Origin: Rotaria sp. Silwood1
Lineage: Eukaryota > Rotifera > Eurotatoria > Philodinida > Philodinidae
DNA length: 64,000 nt
Assembly: GCA_905250075.1 (NCBI GenBank)
Contig: CAJNOP010000032.1
Location: forward strand, 786,288 to 850,287
Direction: 5' to 3'
Shown in pieces: positions 48,301-60,777 of the stretch. The notes under the pieces are model-generated. The model did no database searches. It had not been told where the DNA came from and saw only the letters and a program-made list of their open reading frames with translations. Position 1 is the first letter of the stretch; every line of letters begins with the position of its first letter. The translations under genes were made by a program, and so were the position numbers.

Positions 48301-51098
48301 CGACACTCAAGTACATACCAATAGTACATCTGCCAGCACTCACTCGAAAATTACACCCAAAAGTAGCATTCATCAGTGAGGATTTAGCTGAAGACTGCTC
48401 TCCAATAACTGTCAGTACAAGAGGAACTTTTTTCGTCGACTGATGTAAGTACTTCAGAGATAATTGTATCAATTTACTGTAACATCGAAGAGGGCGCCCG
48501 CGCAGAATATGAAAAGAAAATCCTTTATACATAAGTTCAGCAAACTTTTTCGCGAGCAGTTCAGTAAGATTCGACTCAAAGAGGAGAGGAAGATACTCGT
48601 AAAGTGCAAATATTTCGTCGCAAAATAAACCAATTGTCAAGTCAATATTGGATAACTGATTCTCAATTTCGATGATGCGATTTTGATATGAGTTGTAATC
48701 TTCCTTTAACACTTGCATTTGGTTAAGCGTGTTTTCGATTTCGGCTTGATTGCTATTATCAGTATATCGTTGACATTGTTCTTCGAGATGCTTAATACGG
48801 GACATAACAGTCATAATATCATTTTTTGCTGCTTTTAATTGACTATACAAAGATGACTCATACTGAGTGCGCCATAACTTCAAATATCTTTCCGTTATTA
48901 ATAGTTCGATATAGGGATGTTTTATAAGCAGATCGATAAAGAACATTGTATATTCAGGGATACGATCGATAGATTGATATTCTTTTTGAATTTGTTCCAG
49001 CTGACAATTTAAGTCAATGGATGACTCTTCCCAGAGTTGAGATAACTCTTTTTCACACTTAAGTTTAGCAGTTTCTAGATAAGTGATAGGTGTTACAAGT
49101 TTTAGGTTATCAGTTTTGTCAGACAATCGCTTAAATAGAGACTCAAGCGTTTCCTGAATTTCAAATGTGTATAAGAGTGGTGGAGGAGCGTTACTTGTTG
49201 ATTTAATTTTTAAAAAGTGTGCTTGAATAGCAAATATAGACTCAAAATTTGATTGAATATCAATATCCATCAACAATGAATTGAAAGTTTCCATGAGACT
49301 TTGTCGCAAGAGTTTTAATCGTCGTTCTTCATTAAATTTTGACCCTGTCGCCATTCTGCTTAGTATAGGTGCAGTGATCCAGAATGTATTGTACCAGTTT
49401 TCATTAGCAAAAGCTTCTTGAAATATTTCATAAGACAAATTACTTCTCTCACCGTATTTAGGATCAAAAATTACAACGATCGTTGACTTTGTACGTGTTT
49501 CAGTCGAATAATTCATTATTTTTAGCAGAAAATCTTTATTTTGTAAATCAGATTCAGTCACGAAGAGAATTTGTATAGTAGAATAGTGCTGAATCGCAGT
49601 AATTAAATCTTCGTTCATTGTAGTTATCGTTCCATGAACGTCAAACACAATGTATGAATCATTCTTTGTTAATGAAGCAAATATGGTGTCAATACAGCTG
49701 GATCTTAAATGTGTATTCCCTTCTGTATTTAATTGCTCACTTCTTATGTTTTCAAATAAATATGGTAGAACACTTGTTTTACCGAGTCCAATTGCTGTTG
49801 GACTGCCAAGATACAAAATAATGTGCTCGTTGGCATAGCAAAAAGTTTCAGCAAGTGTATTGAAGTTAACTTTAAATTCAAATTCATTTGCACCACGTGT
49901 ATAATAAGCCAGTGGAATAGGTAAATCGTTTTTACGTATCATATTTCCTAGAAATCGTTGACTCTCGAAAGATAACGATTCTATCGTACATACGAGTAGC
50001 ATATATTTAGTAACTTGTTCGACAATATCTAGAAATGATTCCAAGGAACTATCATTTCTAGTGGAATTGAGACAAGACGAGAGTATGTGCATAACATCGG
50101 ATAGGCCATGATAACGCTTCAAACTATCGATAATATAAGATTTTAGAGAACGAGAAGAATTAATATTTTGAAGAAGAATTTCAATGTTAATTGGTTCGTC
50201 AACGATAACATTAAAATCAGAATCAAACTCGTCTAGCTGTGGAGTTACGCGCAGATACCCAAATATTTTAGTCAGCAGATTTGAAGCTTCAGTGCTTAGT
50301 ACATTGGGAATAATTAAGGTGTGTACAACATTCCACGGTTGAAGCAGCTCAGCAATATCAAGCCGAACAATATTGCTTGTGTTGACGTCCCATTTACATT
50401 GTGCTTTCATGCCAGTACGAACTAATCAGAATATAATTATCTTTTTTATTTTTGAATAATACATTATTAATTACCAGAACAATACAGCTTTTCTTCAACA
50501 AGCTTAGGCAACGATTCGGTTGAATTGATTTCAATCTATATAACACACAATGCAATAATATATTACCTAATTTTTCTTACTGTTTGTATGGATTTTTTGG
50601 AACTATCTAGTGCATTGATCATTACTGATTGAGAAGTAGTCGATTTGTTCTCTCTATTTATACAGAAAGATAACAATCCAAAATTGTTTGACATGGAAAC
50701 GAACCGAAGATTTTTTCGTTCCTTCATAAATAATAGCCGATGCTTCATCATAGGTATAAGTTCTTTGATCTTTGTTTCATCAAAATCATCATCCATCAAG
50801 ACACTGCCATCTATCTCATTCTCTAACAAAAACCGATATTGCTTGAATATGTTTTTAATGAAAAGTTACACAAATTAACAATACCTTGAAAAACAGATGC
50901 ATATTGTTCGAGATTACAATATTTCAGCCATGTGGCAACATCGAACGTTGACCAGGTCGCTGAATTGTGATTGAAAGCATCTAAAACAAAGCAATTTTTA
51001 TTGGACGTGAAAAAAAAACAATGTGTTCAATCAAGAATACCTGTTATTGAAGCATTTGGCGTGATTGACTGGTCTGTCATTGACGATAGCAGGTCCAT
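45347..51098 (-). CDS. SAM-domain very large GTPase (VLIG/GVIN-type)
   Basis: Five exons: 51041-51098, 50885-50980, 50581-50822, 50475-50535, 45347-50421, giving 1,843 aa. Residues 29-82 form a SAM domain (FDVATWLKYCNLEQYASVF, ENEIDG, MMKHRLLFMKE). Near 345-358 lies a P-loop-like segment (LGSPTAIGLGKTS). Residues 680-755 are coiled-coil-like. The large GTPase domain starts near 820: G1 is GEQSSAKSS (residues 826-834), with Ala at the usual second Gly; then GRCTIG, DTEG (about 873) and the RDQ guanine motif (about 940), the set used by VLIG and related GTPases. A long helical region follows. The tail from about 1667 has Cys/His groups (CQSRCPGCGSKC, CQCVPRKCNC), probably zinc-binding, as in VLIG proteins. 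The family is interferon-induced in vertebrates; a role in immune defence here is inferred. The huge last exon is typical of the family. Confidence 0.85.
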
Positions 51099-53647
51099 AA
51101 ATTAATTCATAATAAATTAATAATTTCTCTGCAAAAGAGATTATTTAGGATATAGAGTGCATAGACAAATCTGACTGTTTCTTGATGAAATTCTCACTTT
51201 AAGAAAAGATATTGATAAAAAATTTATCAGCATCCTAGTATGATTTTTCCATTCGAACTGTTTCGAAATTCTCTTCGAGCAGGTTCCTAGAAACTCTTTC
51301 ATAAATTTTAAATACTATAGAAATGAACTTGGAACAAAATAAGAATTTTTACCGAGCATTTCAATTCCGGTAACATTTGCATTAAAAATACGATTTTACA
51401 GCAAGATACGCACTCAAGAGTGAGAACTTGAGGGAAGATAACAACCATCAACAGAAATGCGTACATCTACACTGGTAGAAATCTTCATCTAGGTATTCAC
51501 CGACATCCGCAACCATATGCACTCACCTAGGTTCAAGCTTTAAATTTTCAACTCAATCAGAGAGTGACTGGATAATTTTTTGCAAAACTATTCGTCGCTA
51601 GTTTGTAACTATGGATTTCATTGAGGATTTTTTGTGTATCCTCATCAGTATTCTCACCCACGCGCTAATCCATATATTTATCATCATCGACATCCACTAC
51701 TAGAAGCGTATATCTATCTCAATCCACACATCCACCGACAGCCGTACTAACACCCACATCTTGAATTTAACACCATAACAGTGTGACCTGAGAAGGATGT
51801 AGGTGTGGGTATTCGGATGTAGATAGGTGGATTAGGATGTCAATCAGGCCACGCAAAAGAACTATCCATTTGGAGTTTTATCAGTATCACCAAATTCCAA
51901 TTATCAACAAAATATCAGCTCCAAAGCGCGACATCAATCGAGATTCTTCTCTTTGAAGTTTTCTTCTTGAAAAATCTAATCTATGTAAGATCGAATAATA
52001 GAATTAGTGAAAGAAATATGAGGATAATGTTGTAAATTTTCGTATGTACGACATTCATGTAAAGGACTCACACTGTTAGAAAAGCTTCTAAATATTCGTC
52101 TCTAGTTTTGATTTCTGCAAGCAATCTCTAAATCATACCATCGTAGAACGCGCATCAACATGAATATTTTAATTACGACAAGTGTTTACTTTTTTTCTAT
52201 TATTGGCTTACAATAACTAGCAGATTTTTCTTTCTTCATGAGACCTATGGAATGCAGATGATTGACGTCAATCCTCTCGTATTTCGGTGAAAAAATAATT
52301 TACAAACCGGATTTATTCTAGTTGCGAAAGAAGACAGAAAAATACAGACGGTGTGAAATGTGTTCGAGCATGCTTTAATATTGTTTAAAAAAAGTCGAAA
52401 TACAATACCGTGATGAAGTAAAATTGAAAAAAAGCTAAAAAAGAATACTGTTTCAAGAGGCACATATTCATCAGGATTCTTAAGAGAATATGTATTTATT
52501 TACTTTTTTGTTTTTCTCAATTGATTGTATGTTGATAGGATGTCTTGTGATGGCGTGATGTGCTATCTCTTTACAAAGCAACAGGGTAAGGAATGATATC
52601 TTTTTGTGATGGTCTAAAGCCTTTTCTCTACCAACAAACTTCTTCCATTTTATACGTTAAAATATGTTCAACGATAATGACGATTAGAATCGTTTATTTG
52701 CAATCATTCATTGTGTATATCAACACTTATTAAATAACCAGTTTGTATGCTATTTAGTCTCCAGCACAACAATTGAATCAATTACTTAATATGAAATAAC
52801 TGATTTAATAACAGCAAACATTAATGGCTATCGAACTGTTTAGTGATGTCTGAGAGTCAATTGTTTTTCTATATTCGTCAACAAGTCCAACAGAAAAACT
52901 GCCTTTTGTTTACCAGAAAAAGATACTTTGGATCACTAAACGCATTAATGCAATATGAGTGATAGAAACTTAGTGTTTATGAGTAATCGATGGTGTCTTT
53001 GTGTCAACTGATGCACTTGTTTCAAAAGTCAATTAATTGACAAGATAAATTTAAATAATAATAATGATTTCATTCTATCAAAATGATTCCATTGATTTTG
53101 AATTGGTAAAACTAAAGGTGTAGGCGTGTGTATGTGTAGGCCTTCATTTCATATACCCACACCCACACACTTCCAGTTTGTACTATTTATTCTATTTTGT
53201 GTACTTTCTTCGTCTCATCTGTTTTTATAAAAGTGTAATTTTTATTCTTATACCATCTGTTACCATAGGAATAACACATTTGGTGATGATTTTACAGTAA
53301 ACACATTTTGGTAACTAAAAATACTTCTCAACAGGTCTATGATCATTCCAATGTCGTTCTCTATTTGTATTTATCAATGATAAGAGAATAAAAGAAAAAA
53401 AATATTGATTATAACATCTTGATATATTTAAATGTTTGATGTTTAATGTTACTACAGAACAAAAACAAGCACTTGAACAAAACACATCCTCTTCTTCTCA
53501 TTTCCCTCAATCATTGTTGATATAACAAAAATAGAGAATAATAAATAAACGAGCATTAAATAACCCTCAGTGTAACGACAACAACAAAAAGAAAAAACAA
53601 CTATGATTAAAATGAAATAAAAGTGGACAAAAAAATTAATGTGAACT
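51099..53647. other. Intergenic between the giant GTPase and CARS1
   Basis: 2.5 kb without a supported gene. Around 51680-51845, C-rich stretches (ACACCCACATC) face G-rich ones (AGGTGTGGGT), giving a loose inverted arrangement. Near 53105-53175, G/T-rich and ACCCACACCC-type sequence flank each other similarly. They look like low-complexity sequence or remnants. Confidence 0.5.
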
Positions 53648-56600
53648 TTAAGAGTCACCATCAGTCATGGCCGTTGCTCCATTAGTAACAGTTTCAACAT
53701 TAGTTGGTTCTGTTGCATTTTTTGAATCAGTATTCTAAAAATAGAACCAACATTATATATTGTTAAAAAAAGCTATCGAATATTTGATTTGTCATACTTT
53801 TTTTTCTTTACTTGCTTTTTTCTTAGCTTCTTTTGCTTCTTTAGCTAATTGTAGCTCTAATTTTCGTCGTTCTTTTTCTTCTTGTTTACTTTTTTCAACT
53901 AATAATGCTTGTTCACGTTCACGTCTTAATATTTCTGGATCACAAAATTTTATTGTTGCTTTATTTGTACCCGCTATTATATAAAACAAAAAAAAAATAA
54001 TTATCAAGAAAAAGAAAAATATTCAATTTATACCTTGATCTTCAAGTCGTACGCCTAATTCTGGTAAAATTTCATTTCTTACATGATCACATAATGTAAG
54101 AATTTCTTTATTCTTAACTGCAATTGCTTGTGTACGCACAGCATCACGAAATACAGCAAATTGCTCAACATATGGCATAGCTATATCTTCAACATTAATT
54201 GATGATGTTTGTTGTTCACTTGATCGAGTAAATCCAATGTCATCCATTGATGGTCCAGTAGCATTTAAACCAAAAATATCAATTAAACGTGTTATATAAG
54301 CAGCTATATTACGTAAAAGAAGACGATTAATAATTGCATTTGTTCTGTTCATGTAAATATTTGTTGTTGTTATTAAATGACGTATATTTTCCATGACTGT
54401 TGGTGTATCAATGGAATCACATAAGGCGATATGAATTTGTTTTTTTGCTGCTGAAAAACGTTCATTGAGTTGTAGATCATTTTCATCGAGTTTTGTATAA
54501 GCACTTGAATGATTTAATTGTTTCATTGAACGTAAATGTGTTTTAATATTGAGAAAAAATTCATTGAGCATTTTTTCATAACTTAAAGCTTTTTCCATAC
54601 CATGATCACTATAATCCAACGTTGACGACCATGAATGTAATAAAAATAACAAACGAATTTGTCTTGATGTATATTTTTCAAGTGCTTGTTGTATTGTAAC
54701 GAAATTTTTTAATGATTTAGACATCTTACATCCAGCTATTGTTAAATGACCACTATGAAGAAAATAATTCACCCATGTATCACTGTCATAGTGGGCTTCT
54801 GATTGAGCAATTTCGTTGTCATGGTGCGGAAATTTTAAGTCAATTCCACCAGTGTGAATGTCAAATTGAGAGCCTAAAAATAAAATAAAATAATAATTAG
54901 TTCTTTTTGTTTTTTCATGATACAGAGACGATCATGTTGCTAACTCAGTTATCTAATCAAATAGATTAATCTATGTCGTACGTGAAATTTACAAGTCGAC
55001 AAAGTTCGAAGAGAAAATCATTCTAAATAAAATTTTTGACATAGAATTACAAGATTAAAAGATTTAGTTTTAATGCGTATCAATAACAAGTTTAAGGTTC
55101 AATTTCATTTTTAGTTATATTATTAATTCTTTAATCTGTATAGAAAACCTTAATAGTTAGATCCCTTTTGTTGACGATGAAAAAAAAATTCATTCAGCAA
55201 ATGGATTCTTACCTAAAATTGTGCTGGCCATCACACTACATTCGATATGCCACCCTGGACGACCTAGTCCCCAGGGTGATGGCCATACTGGTTCACCTAT
55301 TTTGCTCTTTTTCCACAAGACGAAATCACATTCATTTCGTTTTTCTTTGCTGGTGGTGGAAGCTGTTGTTAATGCTCCTTCACCTTCACTTAATGCGGCA
55401 ATGTCACCCATCCGATCAGGTTCCAATTTGGCATAAGAATGTTGTTTATGAAATTTAATTGTATCAAAATAAACCGATGAATTTGATTCGTATGCATAGC
55501 CATTTTCAATAATTTTTTCAATAAATGTTATTATTTCCGGTACATATTCACTTACACGTGTTAATACATGTGGAGGTAAAATATTTAAACGTGACATATC
55601 ATTATGATATTCTGATTCATAATGACGAGCTAATGCAAGAAAAACTTCATTATCTAATGGATTCGTTGAATGTGAATAATTAAAATCTAAATATGATGAA
55701 AGTATATCATGACAATCACTAAATAATTTCTAAAAATGAAAAAACAAAAATTCGTATTAATTGTATATTCATTAAAATATATTTACTTTTCGTTTAGTTT
55801 CTACGTCAGATAAAGTATTAATATTTTGAAGTGAATTTTCTACTGTAGAAATTTGTTTGTCATACATTGTTTGTTTATCTTTATCTGTTTCACGTGCACG
55901 AATATCTTGTACATGCTACAAAAAAAATAACGAAAAAATTAATTCAACGAAATTTAAAATTTTATATTCTACTTTAAGTGCAAGTTGACAATCTTCAAGA
56001 ATTTTTTCAAATGCAATTGAATTATCATCCATATAAGTTTTAATAAGATGTCTTTCGCGTGCTCGTTTAATAATCTTCAAAACAAAAATATAATACATAT
56101 TTGATGTAAAAACAGGACGTTGTCGGATAAGATGACCATTCTTCATTTGAAAAACAGTCTGTACCATTTTGTAGAGCAACTCACAGCGTATCGATTAGCA
56201 TATAGGAAATCGCTTTTCTCTCAAATTTTAATGTTCTGAGAAGGCATATACCAGTTAAGAGATATTACAGCAATTGTGTATGATGTACCAAAATGTAAGG
56301 ACTCAGTAGGTTTTCAAATCAAATTACATGAAAGTTTGTTACTTCAATAGAGTTTTCTATAGACTTCAATCATGTATATTTAATGATTCTTTTCATAGCT
56401 TTTTTTCATATCTAAAACCTTAGAATTTTTACCAGCTGCATTAGTTTTTAGCCTTTATCATGTTCTATCATTATACCAATTGACTATCCTCTGAATTCAT
56501 GTGCAGCATAATCAAATCAACGAATAAAAGTCAATTTTTCTATTGCTAAGACCAGAAAAGTATACTAGTTTTACAATGAATACTTTTTGATTTGAAAATT

Positions 56601-57825
56601 TTATATCTAACTATAATAAGTTCATCATGATCTATCATTTGATATATAATGGATATGTCGCAAATCGCAAAAAAAAGGATCCCTTTCAGACATACGGAGA
56701 TGTACAAAACTTTGAATTCTCATAAGAGATCGAACATATATTGAATTTAATCGTGATTCATACTCTAAACACATCTGGCTACTCATAGCGTAAATTATTC
56801 AGGAACAAAATAAAATAAAAATTAATCCTTGAAATGACACGTTCTCATACTTCCTCTTCGAGTCCAAAAGCGAAAAATTTTTTCGCCATTTTCAAAAGAT
56901 CCATAAATGTCAAATGATAGGTTATGTTGAACTTATGATTAATACATATAAATTTTTTCACTCAAAAAGTGTTGATCGTAAAACTTGTGTACTTTCTTCT
57001 CCTTAAGAATCGAAAAATCGGTCTTTTTTTTTTTAAGACATTCATTGGTCTATTTGACTACGACATACAATTTCTGAGAACATTGTAAAAGTTGACCGCT
57101 TTTGTCATCATGAACAGTATCGAAAAGTGTAATGAAATCATTAAAGTTCAAAATTATATAAGTTAGTAAAAATGTTAAGGTTTTCGATACGAAGAAAGCT
57201 ATTGCAAAAATTATGAAATATACATGATCGAAGTCCAAATAAAAACTCTATTGAAGCAACTGTAAACAAAATTTCATATAGATTGATTTAGAGACATATC
57301 ATGAAAAAGTAATCTACTATGTACCATTCAATGCGATATGATCTGCTCTACAAAATTATATAGATGACTTTTGGAATGAAGAGTAGTTATCTTATCCGAT
57401 AGAGTCTTTTAATAACAATAATAAACTTACTTTATCGTCAACATCAGTTACATTCATACAATAGAGAACATCATAACCAAAATAATCAGCCATAACACGA
57501 TGAAGAATATCAAATGAAATATACGATCTTAAAATAGACAAATTAGATTAAATATAGAATTTTTGTTGAAATACCTAGCATGACCCATATGAGATGTATC
57601 GTAAACAGTCGGTCCACAACTATACCATCGTACTTCATTACCATTTATTGGTACAAATAGTTCCTAAAGCGAAACATCAATTGAGTTGATTTCATAGAAC
57701 GAAGTTCTTAGTCTGATTACCTTCTTTTTGGTAAAGCTGTTATAAAGACGAAGCCGTGCTTCAGATACTACTTCAGGACATTTCCAGATTGAAGATGATG
57801 ATTTTTGTTGAGATGTTGAGCTCAT
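53648..57825 (-). CDS. CARS1: Cysteinyl-tRNA synthetase, cytosolic type
   Basis: Charges tRNA-Cys with cysteine, a class I synthetase. Nine exons: 57721-57825, 57575-57663, 57431-57527, 55973-56074, 55787-55915, 55213-55729, 54034-54873, 53798-53973, 53648-53734, giving 713 aa. Signatures: zinc ligand in SCGPTVYD; the HIGH motif as [14 protein letters not shown] and [13 protein letters not shown] around the zinc site; KMSKS as [11 protein letters not shown]. The 90-residue insert between the HIGH half and the GWHIECS region and the Lys/Glu-rich C-terminal extension ([14 protein letters not shown]) match eukaryotic cytosolic enzymes rather than the compact mitochondrial or bacterial ones. No targeting peptide is seen ([12 protein letters not shown] start). 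Length is near the human 748 aa. The third intron (56075-57430) is 1.36 kb because of a fold-back insertion. CARE/CRE-like sites lie about 110-120 bp upstream. Confidence 0.95.
56166..57356. repeat. 1.2-kb fold-back element in a CARS1 intron
   Basis: The ends are inverted copies of ATTTTGTAGAGCA (56166-56178 and 57344-57356). Inside, 56315-56440 matches the reverse complement of 57165-57292 at about 75%, with shared blocks such as CTTCAATAGAGTTTT and CATGTATATTT in register. Removing it would leave an intron of about 165 nt. There is no coding capacity and no clear target duplication, so it looks like an old non-autonomous element. Confidence 0.65.
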
Positions 57826-58573
57826 TTTTAATTGATTGTGAATTGAAATGAAGACTTTTTGAATTGGAATCTAGAGAAATATAAGAGAAAAATAAAAGCT
57901 TGTGCAATACTTCTATGTATCTATGGGTTCATTTCATCATGTGTTGACGTCAACTAATCTTCACATGCACACACCCACATCACCATCATTATGAGGCAAT
58001 CGTCCAACGAAAATATGATGACATTTTCCTCCTTCCTTTAGTATTCTGCTTTTTATCATTGGTTAAATAAGTCTATACAATGGAAATATTAATCAGATGG
58101 CAGTAAATGCCAATAGAAACATTTGACTAGATAAATCAAAGTCGTTAATATAACCGATCATTTCTCAAGCTAGTTTATTTCCTATTAAAACCTACTGTAA
58201 AATAAATAAATGAAAATATCAATGTAACTCTTTATTGATTTCAAACCTATCAACTGTCTTGATATGTTTCATATAGAGTATAGGTGATAGTGAAGAGAAA
58301 ATATCTACGCACAGCCACATTTTCACCGATAGGAAGTAAATATGCTAATGATTCACAGAAATAAATATTGTTTAAATTATCTGACATGATACCGTAGTGA
58401 TCTAGTAAATGATTGTACTTTGTTTGAAGACATACTTGATAGAGAAGAAAATAACAAATTTTTATCAAAGTTCTACATTTTGTAGATTTTAATTAATAAA
58501 TCTTCACATCAAATATCTAGAAACTTTTTATTTCTTAAATTCAAATAGAAAAAAACACAAAACCAAATATATA
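57826..58573. other. Intergenic: CARS1 upstream region and fucosyltransferase 3' end
   Basis: 748 bp between two minus-strand genes. It holds the regulatory motifs listed at 57931-57952. A minus frame at 58250-58468 has no support. The remainder is AT-rich. Confidence 0.6.
57931..57952 (-). promoter_or_regulatory. CARE-like and CRE-like sites upstream of CARS1
   Basis: On the minus strand 57932-57939 falls in TGATGAAAT, which fits the C/EBP-ATF response element TGATGNAAN. TGACGTCA, a perfect CRE, sits at 57945-57952 inside the palindrome GTTGACGTCAAC. Both lie 106-128 bp upstream of the start codon. In mammals, tRNA-synthetase genes are induced by ATF4 through CARE sites during amino-acid stress. 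Use of these sites here is inferred, and short motifs occur by chance. Confidence 0.4.
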
Positions 58574-60308
58574 TTATCTTAAAAATTCATTTTTTTGAAA
58601 CGATGGTGAAAATCGTTTTGATGCTGCATTATATATATCTTTCTCTGTAAAATTATAATTTTTTTGATCAATCAATTCTTGAAATACTTCCAATTGACAA
58701 CGAGTATATTCATATGTACGATACCAATTTCCTGTACGTTCTAATTTTCGACCATATTTATCAAATGTTGTTGGTGGTGGACATCCATAATCATCAAATT
58801 TAGCTTGATATTTTATTGTTGAATCTTGTCGTGTTTCATGTACACGTTCACATACAACACATTCAAGTTTATTAATAAAATTACCTCGAATACGATCATT
58901 ATTTATACCCCATGTACGTGCAGACATTGTTTGAACAAGAAGTGTATCATTTGAAATTATACGATTTAATTTAAAATAACGATAGAAATCATATAAAGTA
59001 TCATTGTTATTTAATTCATGAATATAATGAGCTAAATCTGCAGGTGTAGCAAAATCGAGCATGGATATTGCTGAATGATTATCAGGAAGAAAATCCTATT
59101 CAAAAACAAACAAAAAATAAGATACAGAATGAAAATAATTTTTTTAAATAGATATTCTACTTGAAATCGATCTGATCCATAGACAATAGGTATAGTACCA
59201 ACTTTCAATGGACGCCAAAATTTTTCAGTTATATAATCAGTACAAATAGCATTTTCAAAAGCTAATGCAAATTTATATTTACCAACAAGTTTTAATACTT
59301 CATCATGTTCCATTGATACAACTGGATTTCTTAAACTAGAAAACGAACAGAAAAAAAAAGTATTCTTCTCTTCTTTTCGAAATAGAATATACTTTTCTGG
59401 TAAATCTTTATTATGTAAACAAGCTCCATAGGAGTCAACTTGAATATAATTCATTAATTCTTTAATATATAAATCTCGATCTGATGGTGTATTACAATCC
59501 GATTGTATATATATAATTGGTGCTAAATTTTCTGTTTTTTGTAATTGTGTTTTTTCTTTAACATCAATAACATATGTTTGATCTAGTAAATCATCGATTG
59601 AGGCTAACCATTGAGTTGTTAATGGTACATCAGAATGACGTTTAAATGTTGCTGTATGATTAAACATATTCATGATAGATTCAAATGAAAATACATAATT
59701 ATTTTTTGGTGATTCTTCATGAAGTAATGACCATTGTTCATGTTCATAACGTGGTAATGGTAAATCATACAAATGAAAATCAGTACCATAAAAAAGAAAT
59801 GCAGAAAATTGTTTATTATCACGATATTTTCTTATATTTGATATAAAACACCGTGTTTGATTACGACATCGTATATAAGAACCTGTGTCATATGTAAATG
59901 GTGTCCACCAAACAAGAACAGGTACAGTTAAATTTTCAGTTGCAAAATAATTATTCTCTTTACTTTGAATATCTATTGAAAAGAATGAATTTTGTATAAA
60001 AAAAAATAGTATTGAAAAAAATTTACAATTGTTCAAAACCGAACTGTCAAGTCGTTCACGAATTTCTGTGATATGAACAGTACCAATAGGATCATCGTCA
60101 TCAATATATCGCTTAAAGATAATCAAGACATTATTAAATATTTTCATCGTTTGCATGCTTACCCAACGATAAAAGAACAAAAAAATTACAATTAATAATA
60201 AAAACCATAGAATAGTGTAAAAACTGTAATTTACACAAAAACAAAATATGAAAAGATGTTTAATTAATTTGAAAGAAAGAGTCTATACCAACGAATTTGA
60301 AATTTCAT
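58574..60308 (-). CDS. Alpha-1,3-fucosyltransferase, FUT10/FUT11 type (GT10)
   Basis: Transfers fucose from GDP-fucose in the secretory pathway. Six exons: 60289-60308, 60163-60223, 60027-60111, 59393-59972, 59161-59335, 58574-59095, giving 480 aa, close to the 479-492 aa of human FUT10/11. A short basic cytosolic tail (MKFQIRC) is followed by a membrane anchor (TILWFLLLIVIFLFFY, residues about 9-26), so it is a type II membrane protein. GT10 landmarks: LVWWTPF, AFLFYGTDFHLYDLPLPR, LLHEESPKNNYVFS, RHSDVPLTTQWL, VDSYGACL, and the donor-binding signature FENAICTDYITEKFWRPL followed by VGTIPIVYGSD. The LLHEESP.NN motif and the extended C-terminus with Cys pairs (ECVVCE) favour FUT10/11 over Lewis-type enzymes. 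The tiny first exon was chosen because it closes phase and supplies the basic tail. Confidence 0.9.
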
Positions 60309-60777
60309 TATCACTATTTCAAATCAATGAAAGACATGCATCGGTAGGAGAATAAAAATGTATTAGAAAATTTTTCGAACACATATCCTTGAGAATTCAA
60401 CCAGATGTTTCTAAAAGTATTATCATACCTACATGCTTTAATGGCTCTTATTTAACATAAATTAAGTTCATATCATATTTATTGAGTATTAATAATGAAT
60501 AGTATGTAAAAAATTTTTAATTATATTTCAAGTACTTCTTCGCTTTTTTCAAACGAGTAAATCAAATCATAGATGATGATCTATCGACGTGTAACGTTAT
60601 CTATCGTTATTTCTATTAGATAGATAATAGAATAAACCATTCATATAAAAGTGCAACCATTGATCCATGTATTTACAATTTTGATTTATTATGTTACGAT
60701 TAATTTTATTTTGAATAATTAATTTTATTTAATTATTATTCTTATTTATGCTTTTGTTTCTATTAAAGATTGTAATC
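60309..60777. promoter_or_regulatory. Divergent intergenic region (fucosyltransferase / small Cys-Pro protein)
   Basis: 469 bp between a minus-strand and a plus-strand start codon, so it probably contains both promoters. It is very AT-rich; near 60595-60630 there are clustered TATCGTTAT/TAGATAGATAA-type repeats. No specific factor site is claimed. Confidence 0.45.

Noticed and set aside
53154-53170. ACCCACACCCACACAC as interstitial telomere repeat (bdelloid telomere unit TGTGGG)
   Set aside because: Only two partial units, within generally C/A-rich low-complexity sequence; insufficient for a telomeric claim.
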